From the NCBI RefSeq assembly GCF_051278035.1, contig NZ_JBNMNU010000091.1, positions 1 to 17,218 of the forward strand: a DNA stretch of 17,218 nt, given 5' to 3'. The translations under genes were made by a program, and so were the position numbers. How positions within the stretch are numbered: the stretch's first letter is position 1; each line of letters begins with the position of its first letter. Below, in pieces: positions 1 through 7,018 of this stretch. The notes below the pieces were generated by a model, which worked only from the letters and a program-made list of their open reading frames with translations, did not search any database and was not told the DNA's origin. Source of the stretch: Clostridium_AD sp051278035 (GTDB taxonomy: Bacteria; Bacillota; Clostridia; Clostridiales; Clostridiaceae).

Positions 1-1742
1 GCATATTCTCTCATATCCTTTACGAAATTCATTGAATTAGCTTTTCCTTTACTTATAAGTTGAAGCTGTTTTTCCCACTTAGCAGTAAGCTCAGGGGATT
101 TTAATTCTTGTGGTACTAACCCTATTAGCTGTATTCCTTTTGAGGTAGGAAAAATATCTTTACCCCTTCTCTCCATATAGAAAATATTAAATAATTTTTC
201 TATAACATCTGCCCTTGTTGCAGAGGTTCCTAAGCCTGAAGTATTATCCAAGGCTTCCCTTAAACTCTCATCCTGAATATCTTTCCCTGGATGCTCCATA
301 GCTGTTAGAAGCGTTGCTTCATTAAATCTTGCAGGTGGCTTTGTTTTCTCATTCACAGATTTAGCTAAAGTAAGTTTAACCGCTTCACCTTTGTTTATTT
401 CTGGAAGTGATTGATCTTTTTCTTCGCTGCCCTCAGAACTGCTTATTTCTTTCCAGCCCTTAGATTTAACTATTTTTCCTTTTGCGGAAAAGCTTTCACC
501 CTTAACATTTATTTTCACAGTAGTTTGCTCATACTCAAAAGCTGGGCTTAGGACTTCTAAGAATCTTTTTATAACTAGGTCATAAATGCTTTTTTCTTCT
601 TTGTTAAGCCTTGACAAATCTACATGCTCCTCCGTAGGAATTATAGCATGATGATCCGATACCTTGCTATTGTCGACAAGTCTATTTGTAGTATGAATTC
701 TACCTTTTATTATGCTCCTAGCAGCTTTCTCATATGGTCCTATTGCTATGCTCTTCAATCTATCAAGTAATGTAGCTACTATATCTGTGGTAATATGCCT
801 AGAGTCTGTTCTTGGATATGATAATATCTTATGAGTTTCATATAATTTCTGCATTATATTAAGAGTTTGCTTTGCAGAGTATCCAAATTTTCTATTTGCA
901 TCTCTTTGAAGCTCTGTTAAATCATATGCAAGTGGTGGAAGCTCTTTTTTAGATGTTTTGTTAACTTCTACAACAGTGCCCATTTGATTATTTACCTTAG
1001 TAACTACATCTTCTGCCTTTTGCTTGTCAAAAGTCCGCGTGTCTCCATTTTTGCTTGACCAATTCACTATAAAATTATTTACCTTACCATTTACTGTCCA
1101 GTAATCCTTCCCAACGAATTTTTTTATTTCATTTTCTCTATCAACAATAAGTGCTAACGTAGGCGTCTGTACCCTTCCAGCTGATAATTGAGCATTATAT
1201 TTACAAGTTAATGCCCTAGTTACGTTGAGGCCTATAAGCCAATCGGCCTCTGCTCTTGATTGAGCTGCCCAAAATAGATTTTCATAATCTCTCCCAGGTT
1301 TAAGATTGGCGAATCCATCTTTAATTGCTTTTTCTGTTTGGGAGGATATCCACAATCTCTTTATAGGCTTTTTAAACCCCGCCTTTTGAATGATCCAACG
1401 CGCTACTAGTTCTCCCTCACGTCCAGCATCTGTGGCTATAACAAGCTCATCTACATCTGCTCTTTTCAGAAGTTCATTCACAATTTTATATTGCTTTGAA
1501 GTTTCCTTAATAATTACCAATTTTAAATCCTTAGGCAACATAGGAAGATCTTCCATCTTCCAGCTTTTATATTTTTGATCATAATCTTCTGGACCCGCTA
1601 GTGTAACAAGATGGCCTAATGCCCAAGTTACAATATACTTTTGTCCCATTAAATAGCCATTTCCGCCTTGTCTGCAATTTAAGACTTTTGCAAGTTCTTT
1701 TCCAACGGAAGGTTTTTCTGCTAAAACTAATGTTTTTCCCAT
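1..1742 (-). CDS. topB: DNA topoisomerase III, 3' end cut by window edge
   Basis: This is a type IA topoisomerase, which cuts and passes single strands to unlink recombination or replication intermediates. About 580 N-terminal residues are present; the C-terminus lies beyond position 1. The protein opens with MGKTLVLAEKPS, the first Toprim strand with its catalytic Glu9. The acidic Toprim motif DAGREGE is at about residues 105-111. The active-site tyrosine is in LSYPRTDS at about Tyr309. SAGRVQTPTL, typical of the family, is near residue 187. I chose the ATG at 1742 because GAGGAAG lies 8 bases upstream and it gives the family N-terminus. A short open frame at 1579-1761 in another frame is a shadow. 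The missing part would normally carry the end of the DNA-gate domain and sometimes zinc fingers, so I cannot say which subtype it is. It is transcribed away from the exonuclease gene. Confidence 0.95.
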   Translation of the reverse strand, partial: MGKTLVLAEKPSVGKELAKVLNCRQGGNGYLMGQKYIVTWALGHLVTLAGPEDYDQKYKSWKMEDLPMLPKDLKLVIIKETSKQYKIVNELLKRADVDELVIATDAGREGELVARWIIQKAGFKKPIKRLWISSQTEKAIKDGFANLKPGRDYENLFWAAQSRAEADWLIGLNVTRALTCKYNAQLSAGRVQTPTLALIVDRENEIKKFVGKDYWTVNGKVNNFIVNWSSKNGDTRTFDKQKAEDVVTKVNNQMGTVVEVNKTSKKELPPLAYDLTELQRDANRKFGYSAKQTLNIMQKLYETHKILSYPRTDSRHITTDIVATLLDRLKSIAIGPYEKAARSIIKGRIHTTNRLVDNSKVSDHHAIIPTEEHVDLSRLNKEEKSIYDLVIKRFLEVLSPAFEYEQTTVKINVKGESFSAKGKIVKSKGWKEISSSEGSEEKDQSLPEINKGEAVKLTLAKSVNEKTKPPARFNEATLLTAMEHPGKDIQDESLREALDNTSGLGTSATRADVIEKLFNIFYMERRGKDIFPTSKGIQLIGLVPQELKSPELTAKWEKQLQLISKGKANSMNFVKDMREY

Positions 1743-1910
1743 ATATAAAACTTCCTCTCAAATGTTGTAATTATACTGCTTCAAGTGATATTATTAAGCT
1801 ATATATATCAAAATACCTATAACCTAATATACATACTATATATAGTATAAACTATTTTATACCCATTGTTCAATTTTTTGTTAGTTTAGACTTAGCAATG
1901 ATGGTATTTT
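1743..1910. other. Divergent AT-rich intergenic region between topB and the exonuclease gene
   Basis: No gene is seen here. On the minus strand a possible topB promoter can be read as TTGAAC (complement of 1867-1872), an 18-base spacer and TATACT. A second TATAAT-like box lies nearer topB without a good -35. A 16-bp perfect palindrome (atactatatatagtat) spans 1833-1848 and overlaps the first -10 box. It could be an operator or simple AT-rich sequence. Confidence 0.35.
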
Positions 1911-1939
1911 TTGCTGCCATAAATGATATAATATATAAT
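1911..1939 (+). promoter_or_regulatory. Probable sigma-A promoter of the exonuclease gene
   Basis: TTGCTG (1911-1916), a 17-base spacer and a perfect TATAAT (1934-1939). Transcription would start near 1946, about 18 bases before the ATG at 1964. This argues against the longer reading frame opening at 1898, whose first codons lie upstream of the promoter. Confidence 0.6.
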
Positions 1940-1963
1940 AAAAATAAGTTTAGAGGTAAAAAG

Positions 1964-2746
1964 ATGAATTATATAATATTTGATTTAGAATTTAATCAAG
2001 GCTTTAATTTTGATAATGGACCTAATAATATTATAAACCCTAAATGTCCTTTTGAAATAATTCAAATAGGTGCCGTAAGGTTAAGTGACACTTTAAAGAC
2101 AGTTGAAACCTTAGATATATTGATAAAACCAGAAATATATACTAGGCTTAATCCTTTCGTACAAAGACTTACAGGGATAACGACTGATGAATTAGATAAT
2201 GGTAAGTCCTTCAAAGAAATGTATAAAAAATTTACAGACTTCATAAAAACTGATAGGAATATACTGTGTGTATGGGGAATGGCCGATATAAAAGAACTCT
2301 TTAGAAATATAGAGTATTATGAATTGGATACTTCACTTATGCCTCTAGAGTACATAAACATTCAACCGTACGTCTCTAAAATGTTTGACTGCAAAAAAGG
2401 AATTAGTATTGGCCTAGGTAATGCAGCTACCTTGCTCGACATATCCATAGATGGCAAATTCCACAATGCGCTTGTTGATGCACAATATACCTCAGCCGTT
2501 TTCAAGAAAATTTACAATAATGAAATTAAACCCAAGGTATATAATCCTCACAAAAACACAAGTTTAAATAGATACAACAATCAGAAATACAAAACCAATT
2601 TTTGTAGTTTAATTGATCAATTCGAAAAAATGTTTAAGAGAGAGATTACTGATGAGGAAAAATCAATAATTAAACTAGCCTTTGTTATGGGTAAAACAAA
2701 TCAATTTCAAATTAAAGATTCCCCTTCAAAAACAATATTAAAGTAA
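1964..2746 (+). CDS. DEDDh-family 3'-5' exonuclease (KapD-like)
   Basis: The 260-residue product has the exonuclease fold of the DnaQ/RNase T superfamily, which removes nucleotides from 3' ends of DNA or RNA using two metal ions. All five DEDDh residues can be placed. Asp7 and Glu9 are in IIFDLEFN, Asp108 is in WGMADIKEL, and His167 and Asp172 are in FHNALVDAQYTS. The domain fills residues 1-185. The basic tail of about 75 residues is not recognised. The ATG at 1964 follows AGAGGT and starts directly on the first beta strand. An in-frame ATG at 1898 has no ribosome binding site and precedes the promoter. The substrate cannot be told from sequence. Similar single-domain exonucleases in Firmicutes are often named after KapD, an inhibitor of sporulation kinase A, but that name is by resemblance only. 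Confidence 0.88.
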   Translation: MNYIIFDLEFNQGFNFDNGPNNIINPKCPFEIIQIGAVRLSDTLKTVETLDILIKPEIYTRLNPFVQRLTGITTDELDNGKSFKEMYKKFTDFIKTDRNILCVWGMADIKELFRNIEYYELDTSLMPLEYINIQPYVSKMFDCKKGISIGLGNAATLLDISIDGKFHNALVDAQYTSAVFKKIYNNEIKPKVYNPHKNTSLNRYNNQKYKTNFCSLIDQFEKMFKREITDEEKSIIKLAFVMGKTNQFQIKDSPSKTILK

Positions 2747-2781
2747 AAGCAGTATAGAAATATCTTCTATACTGCTTTTTT
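2745..2781. terminator. Bidirectional rho-independent terminator
   Basis: A 15-bp perfect stem (2745-2759 with 2765-2779) with a 5-base loop and an A-run on the left and T-run on the right. It lies between the convergent exonuclease and HNH-like genes and can serve both. Confidence 0.9.
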
Positions 2782-2789
2782 AATACTAG

Positions 2790-3518
2790 TTAATCTTCTA
2801 CTTCTTCACTTGGCTTAACAAATTCTAACTCAATTTTTTTGTTTTCTAAATTAGCTTTCCTATTATCTAATGTATTAAGATTTATTGGATGAGCAATCAT
2901 ATCTTCTGGCGTACTCATTATAAATCTATTCAAATAAATTTTTCCATTTGGAGTATTTGCTACAGCATAAGGTTCTGTATATTTTTTAAATAGAACCCAT
3001 GTATAAGTATTGTTAATTACTCTACTAATATCGTCTTTATCAATTATTGTTCTTGCCTTCTCTTTGCCATATCTGTCTCTTAATATCACAGCAACAGAGT
3101 TTTCATCTGATTCTTCATAATCATTAATTATATTTTGGTCGTATACTTCAAGGTTGCACTTTCTATTGTCTAAAGTATCCCCATTGATATGTCTAACAGG
3201 TGATTTTGGATGAACCTCTAATATAAATGACTGCAAACTTTGCTTTCTTCTATATTTCTTTTCTTCGATATAATAACTACCTAAATTTTGTGCTAAGAAA
3301 TTATTAAAATCTTTATTCCATTCTGCAAACCAACGACCTTTTTCTAATACCCTTTGTAAATCCTGCGTATCTATTTTACAATCAATTGTTGTACCATCTT
3401 TCTTAACTAATTTTAAATAAGTAACTTCTTCTAGTGTTTGGTATTTATTGGATTTTACTTCTACTTTAGGAGTTTCTTTTTTAGTGATTTCTGTTTTGTT
3501 TTCATTTCCGTTTTTAAT
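2790..3518 (-). CDS. Protein with two degenerate HNH-like modules, non-canonical start
   Basis: The product holds two related modules of about 85 residues. With the start proposed here they lie at residues 34-125 and 142-224. Each has a basic strand region, a Trp, then a hydrophobic helix and the signature HINGDTLDNRKCNLE (first copy) or HPINLNTLDNRKANLE (second copy). This is the pattern of the phage-type HNH/AP2-linked endonuclease family. The usual helix LHRFI reads LQSFI in copy one and LNRFI in copy two, and the Asp before the metal-binding His is Arg or Ala. Nuclease activity is therefore doubtful, and DNA binding is more likely. The open frame runs from the stop at 3552 with no ATG or GTG. 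AAAGAGGTG at about 3525-3533 lies 7 bases before an in-frame ATT at 3518, my preferred start. A TTG at 3236 would cut the first module and has no Shine-Dalgarno sequence. A lost start or a frameshift is the alternative. Confidence 0.6.
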   Translation of the reverse strand: MKNGNENKTEITKKETPKVEVKSNKYQTLEEVTYLKLVKKDGTTIDCKIDTQDLQRVLEKGRWFAEWNKDFNNFLAQNLGSYYIEEKKYRRKQSLQSFILEVHPKSPVRHINGDTLDNRKCNLEVYDQNIINDYEESDENSVAVILRDRYGKEKARTIIDKDDISRVINNTYTWVLFKKYTEPYAVANTPNGKIYLNRFIMSTPEDMIAHPINLNTLDNRKANLENKKIELEFVKPSEEVED

Positions 3519-3701
3519 GATAGGACACCTCTTTCTTCTATTTAGGCATCTTCAAAAAAATAACCAGTCAGCATACTAGCATATTTTTCCTTATGCCTTA
3601 TAAGGGATTTTAAATTATTTATAGCTTCAATATTTCCCTAATTTTTAATTACAACTCATTTTTTTCTAGAACACACATGTTTATTTTACTACATTATTCT
3701 T

Positions 3702-3730
3702 ATTATACCACATTCATTAACTTAAAACAA
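3702..3730 (-). promoter_or_regulatory. Probable sigma-A promoter of the HNH-like gene
   Basis: On the minus strand TTGTTT (3725-3730), a 17-base spacer and TATAAT (3702-3707). The transcript would start near 3695, leaving a leader of about 175 bases before the proposed ATT start. The leader contains a weak stem (CTAGT/ACTGG) followed by TTATTTTTTT at about 3555-3582, which may be an attenuator. Confidence 0.5.
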
Positions 3731-3812
3731 TTGAATGTTTTTATAAGAATTATAAATATTATCTTCTAATTCCGGTTAAACTTCTTATTAGATATACTAA
3801 GGAGGAGATACC

Positions 3813-4133
3813 ATGTCAAAAATCAACTGTAATGTTTCCAATTGCTCACATAACGATAAAAATATATGTTTTGCTAACGTAATAAATGTTGGTGGAAAAA
3901 GCGCTAAAAAAGACTGTGACACTTGTTGCGCTTCTTTTTTAGATTCTGTGACTTATAATGATCTTACAAATAACATTAATGAAAAGGGCCACGAGTGCAG
4001 CGCTATTACCTGTAATGTAGGTGCTTGCACCTATAATTCTAATAGTATGTGTAATGCTGAGTCTATAGATGTCAACGGTGAAAATGTTGTTCTTTACACG
4101 CAAACTGACTGTTTGACTTTTAAAATCAAATAA
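3813..4133 (+). CDS. DUF1540 cysteine-rich protein, two tandem domains
   Basis: The 106-residue protein contains two copies of the DUF1540 pattern, roughly C-x-V-x-x-C-x-x-N-x4-C-x-A-x2-I-x-V. The first starts at INCNVSNCSHNDKNIC with Cys6, Cys11, Cys19, Cys35, Cys38 and Cys39. The second starts at ITCNVGACTYNSNSMC with Cys67, Cys72, Cys80 and Cys100. The spacing suggests each domain binds a metal ion, probably zinc. No biochemical role is established for the family that I know of. It is common in spore-forming Firmicutes. There is no signal peptide or membrane segment. The start is firm: AAGGAGG at 3799-3805 with a 7-base gap to ATG. It appears to be transcribed alone and ends in a strong hairpin shared with the rubrerythrin gene. 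Confidence 0.88.
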   Translation: MSKINCNVSNCSHNDKNICFANVINVGGKSAKKDCDTCCASFLDSVTYNDLTNNINEKGHECSAITCNVGACTYNSNSMCNAESIDVNGENVVLYTQTDCLTFKIK

Positions 4134-4150
4134 ACTAACCGCTTTACAAA

Positions 4151-4198
4151 AAAAATAAAAGGTTCCTTAGTATCATTACAAAGGAACCTTTTATTTTT
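4151..4198. terminator. Bidirectional terminator between DUF1540 and rubrerythrin genes
   Basis: A long stem with core AAAAGGTTCCTT (4157-4168) pairs with AAGGAACCTTTT (4181-4192) around a 12-base loop. A-rich and T-rich arms extend it. Both converging genes end next to it. Confidence 0.9.
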
Positions 4199-4200
4199 AT

Positions 4201-4746
4201 TTATTTATCAAAATATCTTTCTAAAAGCCCTTTAAAGGCCATTCCATGACGTGCTTCATCTTTACACATTTCGTGTACTGTATCATGAATAGCATCAAGA
4301 TTTTTCTCTTTTGCAAGAGCTGCAAGATTCTTCTTACCAGCACAAGCTCCATACTCGGCTTCAACTCTCGCCTTTAAGTTTTCTTTAGTATTAGGTTTTA
4401 CAACTTCACCTAAAAGCTCCGCAAACTTAGATGCATGATCTGCTTCTTCATAAGCAATTCTTTTATATACATCACCAATCTCTGGAAGCCCTTCTCTGTA
4501 TGCCTGCCTACCCATAGCAAGATACATACCCACCTCTGTGCATTCCGCTATAAAGTTTGCTCTAAGATCATTTATAATCTGGCTATCAACATCCTTTGCC
4601 ACACCAATTATATGTTCATCTGCCCATACTAAGTCATCCTTCATCTCGTTAAATTTACTTTTATCAGCCTTACAAATTGGGCATATTTCTGGTGGCTGCT
4701 CTCCCTCATGAATATATCCACATATACTACAAACAAATCTTTTCAT
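4201..4746 (-). CDS. Reverse rubrerythrin (rubredoxin domain first), peroxide/oxygen reductase
   Basis: The 181-residue product has a rubredoxin-type iron site at the N-terminus (CSIC at 6-9, CPIC at 22-25), followed by a four-helix diiron domain. Candidate diiron ligands are Glu68, the pair Glu101/His104 in EEADH, Glu129/Glu131, and Glu164/His167 in DEARH. This order is reversed relative to classical rubrerythrin and defines the clostridial reverse rubrerythrins. These act as the terminal component of NADH-linked reduction of hydrogen peroxide and oxygen in the cytoplasm. The length fits the family. The ATG at 4746 follows AGGAGG with a 6-base gap; an 18-residue upstream in-frame extension to 4800 lacks such a site and does not match the family. 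In C. acetobutylicum such genes are repressed by PerR, but I could not find a convincing PerR box here. Confidence 0.93.
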   Translation of the reverse strand: MKRFVCSICGYIHEGEQPPEICPICKADKSKFNEMKDDLVWADEHIIGVAKDVDSQIINDLRANFIAECTEVGMYLAMGRQAYREGLPEIGDVYKRIAYEEADHASKFAELLGEVVKPNTKENLKARVEAEYGACAGKKNLAALAKEKNLDAIHDTVHEMCKDEARHGMAFKGLLERYFDK

Positions 4747-4860
4747 TATAATCCTCCTATGTATAATATACTTTTTCACTATAGTATTTTTCTTTTTCAT
4801 ATATTTTACTCAAGGATTATAAAAATTAAATTTAAAAATATATAAAACCATCTTATACCT

Positions 4861-5541
4861 TCATCTATTCCATAATTCTATCACTTCAGCCTCTGTTAGG
4901 TAGCGCCATGCACCAATATCTATCCCTTTGATTTCAATATTAATAATCCGAATCCGCTCGAGTCTCAAAACTGTGTATCCAAAAACTTTACTCATTCTAC
5001 GAATTTGCCGATTTAGTCCTTGTGTTAGAATAATACGAAAAGTATCAGTGCTTACTCTGCCAATTTTGCAAGGCCTCGTGTTAACGCTACGAATTTGTAC
5101 CCCCTCAGACATGCCTTTCATAAAAAGATCATCAAAAGGCTTGTTTAAAGTTACTATATACTCTTTCTCGTGTTCATTCTCAGAGCCTAAAATTTTATTT
5201 GTTAGTTCCCCATCATTTGTCATTAAAATTAACCCCTCAGATGCTTTGTCCAATCTACCAACGGGAAAAATATAGTCTGGATAATTCATAAAATCAATTA
5301 TATTTGTTTCTACACTTTTTGCTGCGGTACAAGTAATTCCTATAGGTTTATTTAGTGCAATATATATTTTATCTTTTGGAATAATAGTTTCATTATCAAT
5401 AAGAATAATATCCTCTTCTTCCACCCACTGTCCTTGCGTGCACATCTCACCATTTACTATTATCCTATTTTCTTGAATTAGTCTATTCGCCTCTGTTCTT
5501 GAACAAATACCATAATTGCTAAGAAGTTTATTTATTCTCAT
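4861..5541 (-). CDS. rluF: 23S rRNA pseudouridine synthase, RluF type
   Basis: The 226-residue protein begins with an S4 RNA-binding domain (residues 1-45, MRINKLLSNYG) and continues with the RsuA/RluB/RluF catalytic domain. The catalytic aspartate is Asp98 in PVGRLDKASEG. Further signatures are LNKPIGIT (63-70), HEKEYIVT, QGLNRQIRRM and GAWRYLTEAE near the end. These resemble RluF, which converts uridine 2604 (E. coli numbering) of 23S rRNA to pseudouridine, more than RluB or RsuA. The ATG at 5541 gives the family N-terminus; AAAGGA lies about 12 bases upstream. A GTG at 5562 would add seven residues and has only a weak, badly spaced site. The specificity is by similarity; RluB-like or tRNA activity cannot be excluded. 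No clear terminator separates it from the rubrerythrin gene downstream. Confidence 0.88.
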   Translation of the reverse strand: MRINKLLSNYGICSRTEANRLIQENRIIVNGEMCTQGQWVEEEDIILIDNETIIPKDKIYIALNKPIGITCTAAKSVETNIIDFMNYPDYIFPVGRLDKASEGLILMTNDGELTNKILGSENEHEKEYIVTLNKPFDDLFMKGMSEGVQIRSVNTRPCKIGRVSTDTFRIILTQGLNRQIRRMSKVFGYTVLRLERIRIINIEIKGIDIGAWRYLTEAEVIELWNR

Positions 5542-5596
5542 TTTAAAGTTATATCCTTTCACTCTTTCATTTAATTCACTCTAATATATCTGTTTC

Positions 5597-5605
5597 ATTA
5601 TACCA
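5597..5605 (-). promoter_or_regulatory. Extended -10 promoter of the pseudouridine synthase gene
   Basis: On the minus strand TGGTATAAT, an extended -10 element with a perfect TATAAT, lies about 56 bases before the ATG. The -35 region is poor (TTAAAG), which suits an extended -10 promoter. Confidence 0.5.
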
Positions 5606-5635
5606 AATATATGTGAACTTTAACCCTATACATAA

Positions 5636-5670
5636 AAATAACTCATAAGCGATGTGCCCACGAGTTATTT
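5636..5670 (-). terminator. Hairpin with T-run after the acn::icd remnant
   Basis: On the minus strand AAATAACTC (5662-5670) pairs with GAGTTATTT (5636-5644) around a 17-base loop and runs into TTTTTATG. It overlaps the stop codon of the remnant reading frame. It may be the surviving terminator of the importer and citrate-pathway transcript. Confidence 0.6.
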
Positions 5671-6105
5671 AGTAGTAACAATTAAGTATTAAATTCACAT
5701 AAAGATTTAATTCCTGCCTTAATGTAACATTAACACTTTTAAACCCAGTGCCGACTGGTGTAGTCACATTCCCTTTAAGTGCAACCTTATTTTTTTAATA
5801 CTTTTTAAAACATAGGACGATATAGGCGTATTAATTTCTTCTATAACCTCTGCACCCATCCTCACTATTTCCCAAGAAATTTTAACGCCGCTTTGCTCTA
5901 TTACTTTGACAGCAGCCTTGGTAAGCATTCCTATGCCTCCGCCAGTAGGAGTATGACTATCTGGACTAAGTAGTGTTTCGCCTGGGACTCCAAATCTTTC
6001 TAAATGAACTTGGAGGCAAATACCATTTTCCGGTCGTGTTTGTAAAATATTACGGTCAATATATGCAACGAATTTTTTATAGCGAGACTTATTTAAATCA
6101 ACCCA
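5669..6105 (-). pseudogene. Chimeric remnant of aconitase fused to NAD(P)-isocitrate dehydrogenase
   Basis: The minus strand, read from 6105, gives YIDRNILQT, then RPENGICLQVHLERFGVPGE and SPDSHTPTGGGIGM. These are consecutive conserved blocks of aconitase. About 20-25 residues normally found between LQT and RP are missing. At about 5921-5935 the frame passes directly into LTKAAVKVIEQSGVKISWE, the N-terminal region of isocitrate dehydrogenase just after its GDGIGPEV motif. IDH then continues as GAEVIEEINTP and SYVLKSIKK. The run of seven T at 5790-5796 (A on the coding strand) is one base short, causing a frameshift. The IDH text resumes in the next frame as NKVALKGNVTTPVGTGFKS, NVTLRQELNLY, then stops at 5669. 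There is no start codon or ribosome binding site, and a stop lies just upstream. This is a multiply deleted, non-functional relic of an acn-icd pair. Confidence 0.85.
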
Positions 6106-6184
6106 TTAATATTTTTAAATTTCTATGTCTATTATATACTGCCACTATTTCTTGTTTCCTAGGCATAGATAAACTTCCACCACT

Positions 6185-7018
6185 TTATCCCTTCACCGAT
6201 CCAGCGGTCATACCTGCCACCAGATATTTTTGAATAATACCAAACATAATAAATATAGGTATTAGAGCAATAACAGAACCCGCCGTCATCATCCCCCAGT
6301 TAATATCATACTTTCCAATAAACGAGTTAATTCCAGTAGGTAGAGTTTTAAGTACCTCTCTACTTATAAATATCGTGTTGAAAAATAATTCATTCCATGC
6401 ACCTATAAAAGCAAACACAAAAGTGGCAATAATTCCTGGTTTCATTACAGGGAATATAATTCTAATCAATGCCTCTACTCTAGAACAACCATCAATCATT
6501 GCTGCCTCTTCCAGTGAATATGGTATCTTTTCAAAGAACCCTTTTATCATTAATGTACAAAAAGGAATATTCAAAACCGTATAAATTATTACTAGGCCTA
6601 GTAAGTTATTTATAAGTTTAAGCTTTGAAAACAGTAAAAATATAGGTATAATAATTGCCACTACAGGAACCATTTGTGTAGCAAGAAATATTAAAAGTGT
6701 AAGTTTTTTTCCTGCAAATTTAAACCTTGCTAAAGAGTATCCTGCAAAAAGTGTTATTGTCGATGTCACTATAGCAGAAGTAGAACTTACTATCATACTA
6801 TTCCTAAAATATACTGGGAAATTTGTAGTCTTCAATATATTCCTATAATTTTCAAGTGTAGGATGCTTAGGTAGGTATGTTATTGGCAAAGTCAATATCT
6901 CCTTAACCGGCTTAATAGATGTTAATAATATCCACAATATAGGAAATGTCATAAAAATGAAGAATATTAGCATTAAACTATATCTTACTATTTTATTTAA
7001 TTTATTTTCTCTGTTCAT
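6185..7018 (-). CDS. Sugar ABC transporter permease, MalG/UgpE-like
   Basis: This 277-residue inner-membrane protein is one of the two permeases of a family-1 carbohydrate importer. A first membrane helix lies at about residues 13-34 and five more follow. The cytoplasmic EAA loop that docks the ATPase reads EEAAMIDGCSRVEALIRI (170-187), with the conserved Gly177 and the downstream Pro190. The ending VAGMTAGSVKG is characteristic of MalG-type permeases (compare ..GLTAGAVKG). Its ATG at 7018 overlaps the TAA of the upstream permease by one base. AGGTGA sits just upstream, so translation is probably coupled. The sugar cannot be told from the permease. It is the last intact gene of the operon; the acn::icd remnant follows on the same strand after about 80 bases. 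Confidence 0.93.
   Translation of the reverse strand: MNRENKLNKIVRYSLMLIFFIFMTFPILWILLTSIKPVKEILTLPITYLPKHPTLENYRNILKTTNFPVYFRNSMIVSSTSAIVTSTITLFAGYSLARFKFAGKKLTLLIFLATQMVPVVAIIIPIFLLFSKLKLINNLLGLVIIYTVLNIPFCTLMIKGFFEKIPYSLEEAAMIDGCSRVEALIRIIFPVMKPGIIATFVFAFIGAWNELFFNTIFISREVLKTLPTGINSFIGKYDINWGMMTAGSVIALIPIFIMFGIIQKYLVAGMTAGSVKG

Noticed and set aside
1579..1761. 60-residue open frame on the minus strand at the start of topB.
   Set aside because: It lies in another frame over the well-supported topB N-terminus and has no family features.
4747..4860. PerR box upstream of the reverse rubrerythrin gene.
   Set aside because: The region is AT-rich and TTATAAT-like fragments occur, but no clear inverted repeat of PerR type could be aligned.
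4928..5275. 115-residue open frame on the plus strand opposite rluF.
   Set aside because: Shadow of the pseudouridine synthase gene; no ribosome site or family motif.
6098..6166. 22-codon ATG frame on the minus strand between the last permease and the acn::icd relic.
   Set aside because: Its ribosome site is weak (GTGGAAG), I recognise no family, and it overlaps the decayed region. It may be another fragment, but there is not enough to call a gene.
5973..6233. 86-residue open frame on the plus strand.
   Set aside because: It is antisense to the acn::icd relic and the permease end, where the minus strand gives recognisable protein blocks.
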